Source: Abyssalbus ytuae (GTDB taxonomy: Bacteria > Bacteroidota > Bacteroidia > Flavobacteriales > Flavobacteriaceae). From it: a DNA stretch of 64,000 bases. The stretch covers positions 2,542,001 through 2,606,000 of the forward strand of contig NZ_CP094358.1 in NCBI RefSeq assembly GCF_022807975.1, given 5' to 3'. Within the stretch, counting starts at the first letter, position 1. Each line of letters begins with the position of its first letter. Below are positions 44,378 through 54,024 of this stretch, piece after piece. Below the pieces are notes generated by a model. That model was not told the DNA's origin and ran no database searches. It saw only the letters and a program-made list of their open reading frames with translations. The position numbers and the translations under genes were made by a program.

Positions 44378-47242
44378 ATGTTTTCGGTTAAACTTGCAAA
44401 AACACTGTTCGTAACCTTGTATGTTGCCTTATTTTTTAATCTGGCACAGTCTCAAAACGGAACAATTCAGGGGGTTATTATAGATAATTACGGAATATAT
44501 GTGCCTGGTGCTTCCGTACAAATCAATTCTTTAAATAAAGGAACAACTTCAAATCAGGATGGTAAATTTACTTTTGTAGATGTGCCGGAGGGCAGTTATT
44601 CTCTCAAGGTTAAATATTTAGGCTATTCAGATATTGATGTAGAAGTAACTGTAAATGCAGGTAAAACATCTTATACTGAAATCAGACTGACTGAAACCGA
44701 TATCATTCTGGATGATGTAGAAGTTGTAGCTTATTCATTAGGCGGGCAGTCACGGGCCCTGAATACTCAAAAAAACAATATAAATATAACCAATGTGGTT
44801 TCTACAGAGCAAATAGGTAAGTTTCCCGATGCCAATATTGGTGATGCCGTTAAAAGAATTCCGGGAATAACCATGCAGGTAGATCAGGGGGAGGCAAGAA
44901 ACATAATTGTAAGGGGGCTCGCACCCCAGCTTAATTCGGTTACCCTAAACGGTAGCAGGATTCCTTCGGCCGAAGGTGATAACAGAAATGTTCAGATGGA
45001 TCTTATACCCTCTGATATGATTCAAGCCATTGAAGTAAGCAAAGCGGTTACACCCGATATGGATGCTGATGCCCTTGGCGGATCGGTAAATTTAATTACC
45101 AGGTCTTCACCTAATGATTTCAGACTGTCGGCGACTATTGGCTCCGGTATAAACTTTATTACGGATAAAAGAATTTTAAACGGGTCTTTCTTATTAGGAG
45201 ACAGGACTAAAGATAAAAAGTTCGGCTGGATGATATCAGCCTCTGTTAATGATAACGATTTTGGTTCTGACAATATAGAAGCCGAATGGTCTGACGAGTT
45301 CGAATATAATACTGGTGAACAGGATGGAGAAGGGGAAGATATTCTTGAAGAGCTGGATGTGAATCCGTATCCCAATGTTTTTGAAATAAGAACCTATTTG
45401 GTTCAGAGGGTAAGAAGAAGTTTTTCTGCCAATTTTGATTACATGTTTAATAACAATCATTCCCTGTTTTTCAAATCGATGTATAACTGGCGTGATGACA
45501 GGGAAAACAGGCTCAGGGCAGAGTATGAAATACTGGACGGGGAAGATATAGAAGCGGGAGATTTTGAAATTGCCAACGGAAATTTAATTCGTTTTCCGGT
45601 AGAAGTTAAACGGCAAACCAAGGGAGGGGTGCCCGGTGGCCGAAATAAAAACGCCCGTTTAGAAGACCAGAGAATGCAAAATTACAGCCTGGGAGGTAAT
45701 CATTTATTTGGCAGTTTAAAATTTGACTGGATGGGATCCTATGCAAAAGCTTCAGAAGAACGTCCCAACGAACGTTATCTTGAATATGAAAGTGAATATA
45801 TAATAAACAATGACTTTAATAATACAAAATATCCATTATACACCCCGGCGGATGCAACCGATACCTCATTAGATAATTTTGAATTCGGAGAACTTACCGA
45901 AGAAAATCAATATACAGAAGAAAAAGACATTAATGCCTTTGCCAATTTTGAATTACCGGCAGATTTTTTTGGAAAAGGAGAAGGAATTGTAAAATTTGGT
46001 TTAAGAGGTCGTTTTAAAGATAAAAACAGGGAAAATGACTTTTATGAATTTGAACCTGTAAGCGGATTGGAAACTTTAGCAGATGTTGACACCCAAAATT
46101 ACACAGATCCCGATTTTTTAGCAGGAAACCAGTATCAGGCAGGTTTTTTTGCTACCCCTGCATTTTTAGGCTCGTTAAATGTGTTTGATGAAAATCAGTT
46201 TGAAGGAGAGTTATTACCCGAAGAGTTTGAAACGGCTAATTTTGATGTAAAAGAAAATGTGTTTGCAGGCTACCTGATGGCTAACCAAAAAATATCAGAT
46301 AAATTAAATATTCTGGCCGGTGTCAGGGTAGAAAGTACCAAAATTGAAAGTACCGGAAATGAAATTATTTTTGATGAAGAGGGCGATATAGAAGGAGTTA
46401 ATGAACTTAATCAGGAAAGTTCATATACTAATTTCCTACCGGGAGTTCATTTTAAATACGATGTAAATGATGCCACTGTTTTGCGTTTTGCATGGACCAA
46501 TACCATTGCCCGTCCCAATTATGTAGACCTGGTTCCTTTCAGGGAGATAAATAATGAAGATGAGGAAATTATTGTTGGAAATACCGAGCTGGACCCGACC
46601 ACTTCAATGAACTTTGATTTTATGGCCGAGCATTATTTTAAATCAGTAGGAGTATTGTCCGGCGGTATCTTTTACAAAAATGTAAAAGATTTCATATACG
46701 TTTTTGTTTCTGAAGATGAAACAACAGGATACGATTTGTATCAACCCTTAAACGGGGATAAGGCCACTATTTTTGGTGCTGAAGTATCTTTTCAAAGACA
46801 ACTTGATTTTTTGCCCGGATTTGCTAAAAACTTTGGTATATATTTAAACTATACCTATCTCAATTCTGATGCTGAAGGAATAAGAAATGAAGATGGGGAT
46901 GAAAGAGGTGATCTCGAATTACCGGGCTCTGCCCCCCATATGTTTAACGGATCATTATCGTATTCAGATAAAAAATTCAGTGCCAGGTTATCAGCTAATT
47001 TTTCAGATTCCTACCTGGATGAACTTGGAGGAAATAGTTTTGAAGACAGGTATTATGATGAACAATTTTTCCTCGATTTTAATGCTTCCTTCTCTATTAA
47101 TAAAAATTTGAGAATTTATGCCGATTTAAACAATATTACCAATCAGCCATTAAGATATTACCAGGGTGTAAAGGAAAGAACCATGCAACTGGAATATTAC
47201 AGCCGGAGACTAACTTTTGGTTTAAAATATGACTTGTTTTAA
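44378..47242 (+). CDS. TonB-dependent receptor of a phytase locus
   Basis: A 954-residue outer-membrane receptor: signal peptide (MFSVKLAKTLFVTLYVALFF to QSQ), carboxypeptidase-regulatory-like domain (GTIQGVIIDNYGIYVPGA), plug with RIPGITMQVDQGEARNIIVRG, and a long barrel of the TIGR01782 group ending RRLTFGLKYDLF. An acidic loop follows DDRENRLRAEYEILDG. Thirty bases downstream is a beta-propeller phytase gene, so the ligand is plausibly phytate or inositol phosphate, perhaps as a metal complex. No SusD partner. Confidence 0.92.
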   Translation: MFSVKLAKTLFVTLYVALFFNLAQSQNGTIQGVIIDNYGIYVPGASVQINSLNKGTTSNQDGKFTFVDVPEGSYSLKVKYLGYSDIDVEVTVNAGKTSYTEIRLTETDIILDDVEVVAYSLGGQSRALNTQKNNINITNVVSTEQIGKFPDANIGDAVKRIPGITMQVDQGEARNIIVRGLAPQLNSVTLNGSRIPSAEGDNRNVQMDLIPSDMIQAIEVSKAVTPDMDADALGGSVNLITRSSPNDFRLSATIGSGINFITDKRILNGSFLLGDRTKDKKFGWMISASVNDNDFGSDNIEAEWSDEFEYNTGEQDGEGEDILEELDVNPYPNVFEIRTYLVQRVRRSFSANFDYMFNNNHSLFFKSMYNWRDDRENRLRAEYEILDGEDIEAGDFEIANGNLIRFPVEVKRQTKGGVPGGRNKNARLEDQRMQNYSLGGNHLFGSLKFDWMGSYAKASEERPNERYLEYESEYIINNDFNNTKYPLYTPADATDTSLDNFEFGELTEENQYTEEKDINAFANFELPADFFGKGEGIVKFGLRGRFKDKNRENDFYEFEPVSGLETLADVDTQNYTDPDFLAGNQYQAGFFATPAFLGSLNVFDENQFEGELLPEEFETANFDVKENVFAGYLMANQKISDKLNILAGVRVESTKIESTGNEIIFDEEGDIEGVNELNQESSYTNFLPGVHFKYDVNDATVLRFAWTNTIARPNYVDLVPFREINNEDEEIIVGNTELDPTTSMNFDFMAEHYFKSVGVLSGGIFYKNVKDFIYVFVSEDETTGYDLYQPLNGDKATIFGAEVSFQRQLDFLPGFAKNFGIYLNYTYLNSDAEGIRNEDGDERGDLELPGSAPHMFNGSLSYSDKKFSARLSANFSDSYLDELGGNSFEDRYYDEQFFLDFNASFSINKNLRIYADLNNITNQPLRYYQGVKERTMQLEYYSRRLTFGLKYDLF

Positions 47243-47271
47243 GTATATTCTGTATAATTAATAATTACTAC

Positions 47272-48276
47272 ATGAAAAACATATTCTATATATTAGCAGG
47301 CATAGTTGTATTTTCCTGCGAAAAAAAGCTTCCTCCCGTAGCTCCTGATGTTATCACTAAAAAAGTAGTTCACGACACCGACGATCCTGCTATATGGATC
47401 AATAAAGAAGATCCGTCAAAAAGTATTGTGTTTGGTACAGACAAAAATACAGACGGAGCAATTTTCGGGTTTGATCTCGAAGGGAATATTTTACAAGAAC
47501 TCACCATTAAAAATGTAAAATACCCTAACAATATAGACCTCGAATATGATTTTAAGTTAAATGACTCTACCACCGTTGATGTTATTGCCTTTACCGAAAG
47601 GGAGAAAGGGCAGATAAGGTTGTTTTCAGTGCCGGATATGGTTTCCCTGGACAACGGAGGTTTTCCGGTGTTTGAAGATGAAAAAGATTCCTTAATGAGA
47701 ATGCCAATGGGAATAGGGTTGTATAAAAATCCCGAAACAAAATCTTTACAGGCTATTGTGAGTAGAAAAAACGGTCCCTTGGAAAATTATTTGTATCAAT
47801 ACGAGTTCAGGGCAGATAGTAGTGGAGTAAAAGCGGCATTGGTAAGGAAATTCGGAAAATTCAGTGGGAAAGAAGAAATAGAAGCTGTCGCGGTTGATGA
47901 CCAATTGGGTTTTGTATATTATTCCGACGAAGGTGTATGCATTAGAAAATATTATGCAAACCCTTTAAAAGGCAATGAAGAGCTTCATTGTTTCGGATCA
48001 GAAAATTTTAAAGAAGATATTGAAGGGATTGCTATAGCCGTTAAGGAAAATAATGAAGGATACATTATTGTATCCGACCAGCAAAGAGGCCAGTTCAATA
48101 TATTTTCAAGAAAGGACAATACTTTTATAAAAGCCATTAACCTTAGCACCATTGAGACTGATGGTTGCGATGTGGTTACTACCCCTCTTGGAAATACTTT
48201 TAAAACCGGATTATTTGTTGCAATGAACGATGACGGTACTTTTTATTTTTATGATTTGGCAAAATTAGGCTTGTAA
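47272..48276 (+). CDS. Beta-propeller phytase (lipoprotein)
   Basis: A 334-residue protein of the beta-propeller phytase family, which cleaves phosphate from phytate with calcium. Lipobox VFSC (Cys16) predicts an outer-membrane or periplasmic lipoprotein. Family motifs: HDTDDPAIW at 34-42 (Asp35, Asp37, Asp38), GTDKNTDGAI, NIDLEYDF, EAVAVDDQLGFVYYSDEGV and TDGCDV near the end. Thirty bases after the TonB receptor, ending in a terminator. Confidence 0.93.
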   Translation: MKNIFYILAGIVVFSCEKKLPPVAPDVITKKVVHDTDDPAIWINKEDPSKSIVFGTDKNTDGAIFGFDLEGNILQELTIKNVKYPNNIDLEYDFKLNDSTTVDVIAFTEREKGQIRLFSVPDMVSLDNGGFPVFEDEKDSLMRMPMGIGLYKNPETKSLQAIVSRKNGPLENYLYQYEFRADSSGVKAALVRKFGKFSGKEEIEAVAVDDQLGFVYYSDEGVCIRKYYANPLKGNEELHCFGSENFKEDIEGIAIAVKENNEGYIIVSDQQRGQFNIFSRKDNTFIKAINLSTIETDGCDVVTTPLGNTFKTGLFVAMNDDGTFYFYDLAKLGL

Positions 48277-48280
48277 ATCT

Positions 48281-48320
48281 TAACAGTCCTTTTTTTTGGT
48301 AAAAAGGGCTGTTATTTTAT
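48281..48320 (+). terminator. Terminator after the phytase gene
   Basis: TAACAG(T)CC with GGGCTGTTA, stem extended by T/A pairs, T-rich tail. It may work for both converging genes. Confidence 0.8.
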
Positions 48321-48841
48321 TATAATAATTTATGAGCTATTTCTTCCCACATATTTACCCGTTCAAAACGGTTTTCATGTATATTATGACCGGAAGTAAA
48401 CAAAAGAGGCCTGCCTTCAAAATGTTCGAGGTTGTAACTACGGTCATCAATTAATACATCGCCCTTTAAAATGAATTTATTACCGCAAAGAATACGTTTT
48501 TTCCAGTCTATAAACGGGAAATATTCATCCAGCCAATCACTTTTTTCCTGTAACGAGTTAGGAAACTGGGTGGCCGCTGAAGCTATATATACTTCATGTT
48601 TATCATGCAACTCTTTTAGCACTTCCTGACTGTTTTTTACAGGTTTCAACTTTCTGAAAAACCCTATTGTACGCGCGTGGTTTTTTACACTTTGTTGCCG
48701 GTGGCCGGGCACAGCTTTCCACACTTCATTGCCCCAGCATTCTTCAAGTGTTAAATTTTCGTTGAAGTCTTCGTTATACTGTTCTATATGGGCAAGATAC
48801 GTGTCTGCTAATACCTCGTCCATATCTACAAAAATGGTCAT
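48320..48841 (-). CDS. 5'(3')-deoxyribonucleotidase (HAD family, NT5C-like)
   Basis: A 173-residue HAD-superfamily phosphatase. The catalytic motif DMDEV has Asp6 and Asp8; motif II Ser/Thr and the motif III Lys region follow (YIASAATQFPNSLQEKSDWL), and LIDDRSYNLEHFEG carries motif IV Asp residues. Length and start MTIFVDMDEVLADTY match the NT5C cytosolic pyrimidine deoxynucleotidases found in many bacteria. Independent of the phytase gene it faces. Confidence 0.88.
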   Translation of the reverse strand: MTIFVDMDEVLADTYLAHIEQYNEDFNENLTLEECWGNEVWKAVPGHRQQSVKNHARTIGFFRKLKPVKNSQEVLKELHDKHEVYIASAATQFPNSLQEKSDWLDEYFPFIDWKKRILCGNKFILKGDVLIDDRSYNLEHFEGRPLLFTSGHNIHENRFERVNMWEEIAHKLL

Positions 48842-48920
48842 GATTTATTTTTTTAACTAAGTACGAAAATATTGAATAGATAAGGAATACCCTGAAGAAA
48901 AATTAATTTTTTGATAAATA

Positions 48921-48950
48921 AAAACCCTCGCTGTTTTTTACGAGGGTTTT
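48921..48950 (-). terminator. Terminator of ahcY
   Basis: Perfect 10-bp stem AAAACCCTCG (48921-48930) with CGAGGGTTTT (48941-48950); T run on the minus strand. Confidence 0.92.
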
Positions 48951-48985
48951 ATTTATTGTATTTTACTTCAAAAGCGAAGCGGTAT

Positions 48986-50302
48986 CTAATATCTGTAATA
49001 CTCAGGTTTAAAAGGGCCTTCTACTTTTACACCTATATATTCGGCCTGGTCCGTTTTAAGTTCGGTAAGCTCAACCCCGATTTTTTCAAGGTGAAGTTTA
49101 GCAACTTTTTCGTCCAGGTGCTTTGGCAGCATATAAACTTTATTTTCATATTTATCACTGTTATTCCAAAGTTCTATCTGAGCCAGGGTTTGGTTTGTAA
49201 ACGAGTTGCTCATTACAAAACTGGGGTGGCCTGTTGCACAACCTAAATTAACCAGCCTTCCTTCGGCTAAAAGGATAACATCATTTCCGTTTATATTGTA
49301 TTTATCTACCTGCGGTTTAATATTTACCCGTGTATTTCCATAATGTTTTTTTAACCAGGCAACATCAATCTCATTATCAAAATGCCCAATGTTACACACT
49401 ATGGTTTTATCCTTCATTTTTTCAAAATGCTCGCCTCTTACTATATCTTTATTACCTGTGGTGGTAATTACAATGTCGGCTTTATTAATTACGGTTTCCA
49501 GTCTTTTTACTTCATAACCGTCCATAGCAGCCTGTAAAGCACAAATAGGATCAATTTCCGTTACAGTAACTATGGAGCCAGCTCCTCTAAATGAAGCGGC
49601 AGTACCTTTGCCTACATCACCATATCCGCATACAACCACTCTTTTGCCTGCAAGCATAACGTCGGTGGCTCTTCTAATGGCATCTACGGCACTTTCACGG
49701 CAACCGTATTTATTATCAAATTTAGATTTGGTAACAGAATCATTTACGTTAATTGCCGGCATGGGTAAGGTACCGTTTTTCATCCGCTCGTATAAACGGT
49801 GAACCCCGGTAGTGGTTTCTTCAGATAAGCCTTTAATGCCTGATGCAAGTTCAGGATATTTGTCAAAAACCATATTGGTAAGATCACCTCCATCATCTAA
49901 AATCATATTAAGAGGCTTTCTGTCTTCACCAAAGAAGAGTGTTTGTTCAATACACCAGTCAAATTCTTCTTCATTCATACCTTTCCATGCATATACCGGT
50001 ATTCCGGCAGCAGCAATAGCGGCGGCGGCATGATCCTGGGTAGAGAATATATTACACGAACTCCATGTAACTTCTGCGCCAAGAGCTACCAGGGTTTCAA
50101 TTAAAACCGCAGTTTGTATGGTCATGTGCAAACATCCGGCAATTCTGGATCCTTTTAAGGGTTGTTCATCTTTGTATTCTTCACGAAGCGACATTAAACC
50201 CGGCATTTCCGCCTCTGCTAATTCAATTTCTTTTCTTCCCCATTCGGCTAACGAAATATCCTTAACTTTATAAGCTATGTAAGGAATTGTTTTAGTACTC
50301 AT
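48986..50302 (-). CDS. ahcY: Adenosylhomocysteinase
   Basis: A 438-residue NAD-dependent enzyme that splits S-adenosylhomocysteine to adenosine and homocysteine in the methyl cycle. NAD-binding loop [15 protein letters not shown], substrate motifs [14 protein letters not shown] and [12 protein letters not shown], and the end [13 protein letters not shown] are all as in the family. Transcribed divergently from the phosphopantetheinyl transferase gene with a 109-bp spacer that holds two leader hairpins. Confidence 0.98.
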   Translation of the reverse strand: MSTKTIPYIAYKVKDISLAEWGRKEIELAEAEMPGLMSLREEYKDEQPLKGSRIAGCLHMTIQTAVLIETLVALGAEVTWSSCNIFSTQDHAAAAIAAAGIPVYAWKGMNEEEFDWCIEQTLFFGEDRKPLNMILDDGGDLTNMVFDKYPELASGIKGLSEETTTGVHRLYERMKNGTLPMPAINVNDSVTKSKFDNKYGCRESAVDAIRRATDVMLAGKRVVVCGYGDVGKGTAASFRGAGSIVTVTEIDPICALQAAMDGYEVKRLETVINKADIVITTTGNKDIVRGEHFEKMKDKTIVCNIGHFDNEIDVAWLKKHYGNTRVNIKPQVDKYNINGNDVILLAEGRLVNLGCATGHPSFVMSNSFTNQTLAQIELWNNSDKYENKVYMLPKHLDEKVAKLHLEKIGVELTELKTDQAEYIGVKVEGPFKPEYYRY

Positions 50303-50332
50303 ATTTCTTTGACTATTTTTACATATTAAATG

Positions 50333-50372
50333 AAAGTCCTTTGGCGACTTTTCGTAAATTTCCCCTATTTAC
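50333..50372 (-). promoter_or_regulatory. Two hairpins in the ahcY leader
   Basis: In the transcript, GTAAAT/ATTTAC (50372-50354) with a 7-nt GA-rich loop is followed by AAAGTC/GACTTT (50351-50333) with loop GCCAAAG. Both are within a leader of about 75 nt. I do not recognise a known riboswitch class. Confidence 0.5.
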
Positions 50373-50381
50373 AGGAAGGGA

Positions 50382-50389
50382 CAAAGGTA
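50382..50389 (-). promoter_or_regulatory. Promoter -7 box of ahcY
   Basis: Reads TACCTTTG on the minus strand, a full TAnnTTTG match, upstream of the leader hairpins. Confidence 0.6.
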
Positions 50390-50411
50390 CATAATAACTT
50401 TTTAATAATTA

Positions 50412-51041
50412 ATGCCTCTATATAAAACAATAACGGTTTCTGAAGATACTAAAGTGCTGATTTGGAAGATTGAAGAATCAATCGATAGTTTAAAGCAAAG
50501 TATTTGTCTGACTGATAATTGCACCTCCCGGATTTCTTCAATGAAATCTGAAATTCATCAGAAAGGGTTTTTAAGCGTGCGTCAGTTACTTAAAATTGCA
50601 GGGTATAGTGCTGACGATCTATACTATGACGAACGGGGAAAACCTCATTTAAAGAATGGAGCCCACATTTCCATAACTCATTCATTCATATTTTCGGCAA
50701 TTATTATAAGCAGGAATGCGGAAATAGGCATTGACATTGAAAAACAACGCAACAAAATAAGTATTATAGCTCACAAGTTTGTGGATTATGAATATCACTA
50801 CCTTACGGATGAAGATGTAAGAAAACTAACTGTAGTTTGGTGCATAAAGGAAAGTTTGTATAAAGTTTTTGCCACCCATGGAATGAGTTTTATACAGCAC
50901 ACCAAAGTAATCCCTTTTGAATTAAATGAAGCCGGCACGGTGGGATGGATTCATTATAAAAGTGAAGTTCAGAAATATGAGGTTAAGTTTTTAGAGTTCG
51001 AAGGTTTCACGTGTGCTTATGTTTTACGGACTAATAATTAA
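50412..51041 (+). CDS. 4'-phosphopantetheinyl transferase (Sfp type)
   Basis: A 209-residue enzyme moving the phosphopantetheine arm of CoA to carrier proteins. The magnesium motif GIDIE is at 106-110 and WCIKESLYK at 143-151; HISITHS is the central motif. Sfp-type (double-length) rather than AcpS. Carrier partner unknown; may serve fatty-acid or secondary-metabolite carriers. Divergent from ahcY. Confidence 0.93.
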   Translation: MPLYKTITVSEDTKVLIWKIEESIDSLKQSICLTDNCTSRISSMKSEIHQKGFLSVRQLLKIAGYSADDLYYDERGKPHLKNGAHISITHSFIFSAIIISRNAEIGIDIEKQRNKISIIAHKFVDYEYHYLTDEDVRKLTVVWCIKESLYKVFATHGMSFIQHTKVIPFELNEAGTVGWIHYKSEVQKYEVKFLEFEGFTCAYVLRTNN

Positions 51042-51053
51042 TTAAAATAAAAA

Positions 51054-51314
51054 ATGAAAATATCAGTAGAATTAACGCTTACTCCGCTTCATGATAATTT
51101 TGAACCGGCCATTATACACTTTATTAAAAAATTAAGGGCTTCCGGGTTAAAAGTTATGGAAAACCCATTAAGTACCCAGGTGTATGGTGATTATGATGAA
51201 GTCATGGAAGTGTTAAAAACAGAAATAAAAGATGCTTTTCAGCTTATTAACAAAGGCCTTCTTTATATGAAAATTGTAAAAGCCGATTTACAAAACTATG
51301 AACCAGATTTTTGA
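51054..51314 (+). CDS. Thiamine-binding protein (MTH1187/YkoF family)
   Basis: An 86-residue ferredoxin-like protein of the COG0011 family: MKISVELTLTPLHDNFEPAI, LRASGLKVMENPLSTQVYG, LKTEIKDAFQLIN. Members bind thiamine or related pyrimidines. It overlaps the pnuC gene by 17 bp, so the two are translated together, which hints at a shared vitamin substrate. Confidence 0.85.
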   Translation: MKISVELTLTPLHDNFEPAIIHFIKKLRASGLKVMENPLSTQVYGDYDEVMEVLKTEIKDAFQLINKGLLYMKIVKADLQNYEPDF

Positions 51315-51930
51315 TTTTCTTTTTGGCCAGTATTCAGGCTACCCTGTCATAGATATCATACTCGAAATTACCGCTGTTATATTTGGTTTTTTAAGCGTTT
51401 GGTTTTCAAAACAAAATAATATCTGGGTATACCCAACAGGGATGATAAGTACCGCAATATTTGTGTATTTGTTACTAAAGTGGGAATTGTTAGGGGATAT
51501 GATGATAAACGGATACTATTTTGCAATGAGTGTGTATGGGTGGTATGTATGGACCAGAAAAGTTGATGCCACTCATTTTACACCTATAACCACAACAACC
51601 GCTAAGGAGAAAAAGTATTCGGTTTATATTTTTACTGCTACCATACTATTTGTTTATTTCATATACAAAAGTTTTGATAAATGGACCAGCTGGACGGCCT
51701 ATGTTGACACCTTAACAACAGCCATATTTTTTGTGGGGATGTGGCTTATGGCAAAAAGAAAAATAGAAAACTGGATTTACTGGATCATTGGGGATGTTAT
51801 TTCGGTACCTTTATATTTTTACAAAGGTTTTACATTTACCAGCTTTCAATATCTTATTTTTACAGTAATAGCATTTTATGGCTATAAAGCATGGAAAAAA
51901 AGTTTGCACAAAAACCTGGCGATATCTTAA
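51298..51930 (+). CDS. pnuC: PnuC-family vitamin transporter
   Basis: A 210-residue membrane protein with about seven transmembrane helices. PnuC signature: WYTYPTGMIS-like segment (IWVYPTGMISTAIFVYLL), GYYFAMSVYGWYVWTRK, WLMAKRKIENWIYWIIGDVISVPLYFYKG. PnuC proteins take up nicotinamide riboside; PnuT relatives take up thiamine. Thiamine-binding neighbour points to thiamine, the NadR-like kinase downstream to nicotinamide riboside. Overlaps both neighbours (17 and 40 bp). Confidence 0.92.
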   Translation: MNQIFDFLFGQYSGYPVIDIILEITAVIFGFLSVWFSKQNNIWVYPTGMISTAIFVYLLLKWELLGDMMINGYYFAMSVYGWYVWTRKVDATHFTPITTTTAKEKKYSVYIFTATILFVYFIYKSFDKWTSWTAYVDTLTTAIFFVGMWLMAKRKIENWIYWIIGDVISVPLYFYKGFTFTSFQYLIFTVIAFYGYKAWKKSLHKNLAIS

Positions 51931-52460
51931 AAGTAGTATTATTTGGACCCGAATCAACAGGTAAAACTACCCTCTCACAACAGTTGGCAAGACATTATAA
52001 TACTGTATGGGTGCCGGAGTATGCAAGGCAATATCTTCAGGATAAATGGAATAATGAAAGAAAAACATGTGAACCAAAAGATTTACTGCCTATAGCAAGA
52101 GGGCAAATAAAATTAGAAAATGAGTTAACACAAAAAGCAACCGATGTGTTAATTTGTGATACCGATTTACTGGAAACAAAAGTATATTCAGAAGCGTATT
52201 ATGTCGGTTCTTGTGACCCTTTGCTCGAAAAATATGCGATAGAAAATACGTATGATTTATATTTTCTTACTTATATTGATGTGCCCTGGGAAAAAGACGA
52301 TTTACGGGACAAACCCGATGAACGTCAAAAAATGTTTAAGTATTTTGAAAATGCCCTGATAACCTATAACCGCCCTTATGTTTTATTAAAAGGAGATAAA
52401 AAAAGCAGGTTGCATACAGCAATAAGGCATATAGATAAACTTTTAAAAGAAAATGATTAA
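51891..52460 (+). CDS. nadR: NadR-like AAA ATPase / nucleoside kinase
   Basis: A 189-residue P-loop protein (GPESTGKTT at 19-27) of the NadR/Ttd14 AAA group, similar to the ribosylnicotinamide kinase domain of NadR: WVPEYARQYL, ICDTDLLETKVYSEAYYG, DVPWEKDDLRDKPDERQKMF. The N-terminal adenylyltransferase and regulator domains of NadR are absent. It starts 40 bp inside pnuC and overlaps the DUF4301 gene by 8 bp. Likely traps the imported vitamin by phosphorylation. Confidence 0.86.
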   Translation: MEKKFAQKPGDILKVVLFGPESTGKTTLSQQLARHYNTVWVPEYARQYLQDKWNNERKTCEPKDLLPIARGQIKLENELTQKATDVLICDTDLLETKVYSEAYYVGSCDPLLEKYAIENTYDLYFLTYIDVPWEKDDLRDKPDERQKMFKYFENALITYNRPYVLLKGDKKSRLHTAIRHIDKLLKEND

Positions 52461-54024
52461 TCTTACTGAAAAAAACAAGCAGCAATTAAAAACCAAGGGC
52501 ATTAGTATAGAAAAAGTAAAAGCCCAGATAGAAACTTTTAAAGAAGGTATTCCTTTTGTAAACCTCGTTAATTCGGCTACGGTGGGTAATGGAATACAGC
52601 ATGTGGAAGATGCTGAAAAAGAAGAATTGATAAAACTGTTTGAAACCAAAAAAGATAAATTAAATATTTTAAAGTTTGTACCTGCATCCGGAGCAGCTAC
52701 CAGAATGTTTAAATCCCTTTTTAATTTTTTAGAAAAGTTTAATCCGGAAGAAGATACCTTCACTTTGTATTCCAACCGGGAAAAGGATTCTGATATAAAA
52801 ACGTTTTTTATCGGGTTGGAAAAGTTACCTTTTTTTAGAGAATTAAAAAGCCATTTAAAAGAGAAATACCCTGATTTTGATGACAAGCCTGATGACGAAC
52901 AAAGAGTATTGCTGGTTAAAGAAATACTTTTAGATGAAGGTTTGGGCTATGGCAATTATCCCAAAGGGTTATTACCTTTTCACCGGTACAAGACCCATCC
53001 TGCAACAGCTTTTGAAGAACATTTGTACGAAGCCGCTTTGTATGATACGGTCAATGATAAGGCAACACTTCATTTTACTATTTCAGAAGAGCATTTAGAT
53101 AAATTCAATAAAGAATTTACTGATAAAAAAGATTATATAAAAAGCAAAACAGGAGTGGATTTTGAAGTGGATTATTCTTTTCAGAAAGAATCTACCGATA
53201 CCATTGCTGTAACTCCGGATAATGAACCTTTTCTATTGGAAAACGGCGACATACTTTTTAGACCGGGAGGACATGGAGCCCTCATAGAAAACCTGAATGA
53301 TCAGGATGCGGATATTATTTTTATAAAGAACATTGATAATGTAGTAGTTTACCGGAGTAAAGTAGAAATGGCATCATATAAAAAAATGCTGGGAGGTATT
53401 CTCTTAAAATTAAGGGAAAAGGCTTTCAATTTCAGGGCTTTATTAGATAAGCAGGTAAAAGCGGATGATATTCAGAAAATAAAAGATTTTCTGGAAAATG
53501 AGCTTAATGTATTTATTACCCCCGATTTTAAAAAGTACCGGGATGAATATCAAATAGAGTATTTAATAGAAAAACTGGACAGGCCGATAAGAGTTTGCGG
53601 CATGGTAAAAAATGAAGGAGAACCCGGGGGTGGACCTTTTTGGATAAAAGATGAAAACGGAAATATTTCCCTCCAAATAATAGAAACGGCCCAGATTGAT
53701 AAGTCAAATACAAGGCAAAAGGATATTTTAAAAACGGCAACTCATTTTAATCCTGTTGATATTGTATGCTGTACAAAAAACTATAAAGGAGAAAAGTTTG
53801 ATCTTTTAAAATATGTAGATCATAAGCAGGCATTCATTACCCAAAAAACTAAAGATGGACAGGAATTGAAAGCGTTAGAACTACCCGGACTGTGGAATGG
53901 ATCTATGGCTAATTGGACTACAGTATTTGTAGAAGTGCCTTTGGTAACTTTTAATCCTGTAAAAACAGTTAATGATCTTTTAAAACCCTCTCATCAGGTA
54001 AAATTGTTACCGGAAGGTGTGTAA
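52453..54024 (+). CDS. DUF4301-family protein
   Basis: A 523-residue soluble protein of the DUF4301 family in Bacteroidota. It contains a nucleotidyl-transferase-like opening (LKFVPASGAATRMFKSLF, with a GxGTR-like motif) and later VCGMVKNEGEPGGGPFWI and KSNTRQKDILKTATHFNPVDIVCC. Function unknown; it may transfer nucleotides. It is translated in overlap with the NadR-like gene, so it is probably part of the same vitamin-salvage unit. Confidence 0.8.
   Translation: MINLTEKNKQQLKTKGISIEKVKAQIETFKEGIPFVNLVNSATVGNGIQHVEDAEKEELIKLFETKKDKLNILKFVPASGAATRMFKSLFNFLEKFNPEEDTFTLYSNREKDSDIKTFFIGLEKLPFFRELKSHLKEKYPDFDDKPDDEQRVLLVKEILLDEGLGYGNYPKGLLPFHRYKTHPATAFEEHLYEAALYDTVNDKATLHFTISEEHLDKFNKEFTDKKDYIKSKTGVDFEVDYSFQKESTDTIAVTPDNEPFLLENGDILFRPGGHGALIENLNDQDADIIFIKNIDNVVVYRSKVEMASYKKMLGGILLKLREKAFNFRALLDKQVKADDIQKIKDFLENELNVFITPDFKKYRDEYQIEYLIEKLDRPIRVCGMVKNEGEPGGGPFWIKDENGNISLQIIETAQIDKSNTRQKDILKTATHFNPVDIVCCTKNYKGEKFDLLKYVDHKQAFITQKTKDGQELKALELPGLWNGSMANWTTVFVEVPLVTFNPVKTVNDLLKPSHQVKLLPEGV

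Noticed and set aside
50303-50389. Known SAM or SAH riboswitch
   Set aside because: The two small hairpins do not show the conserved cores of any class I can recall; reported only as unexplained leader structure.
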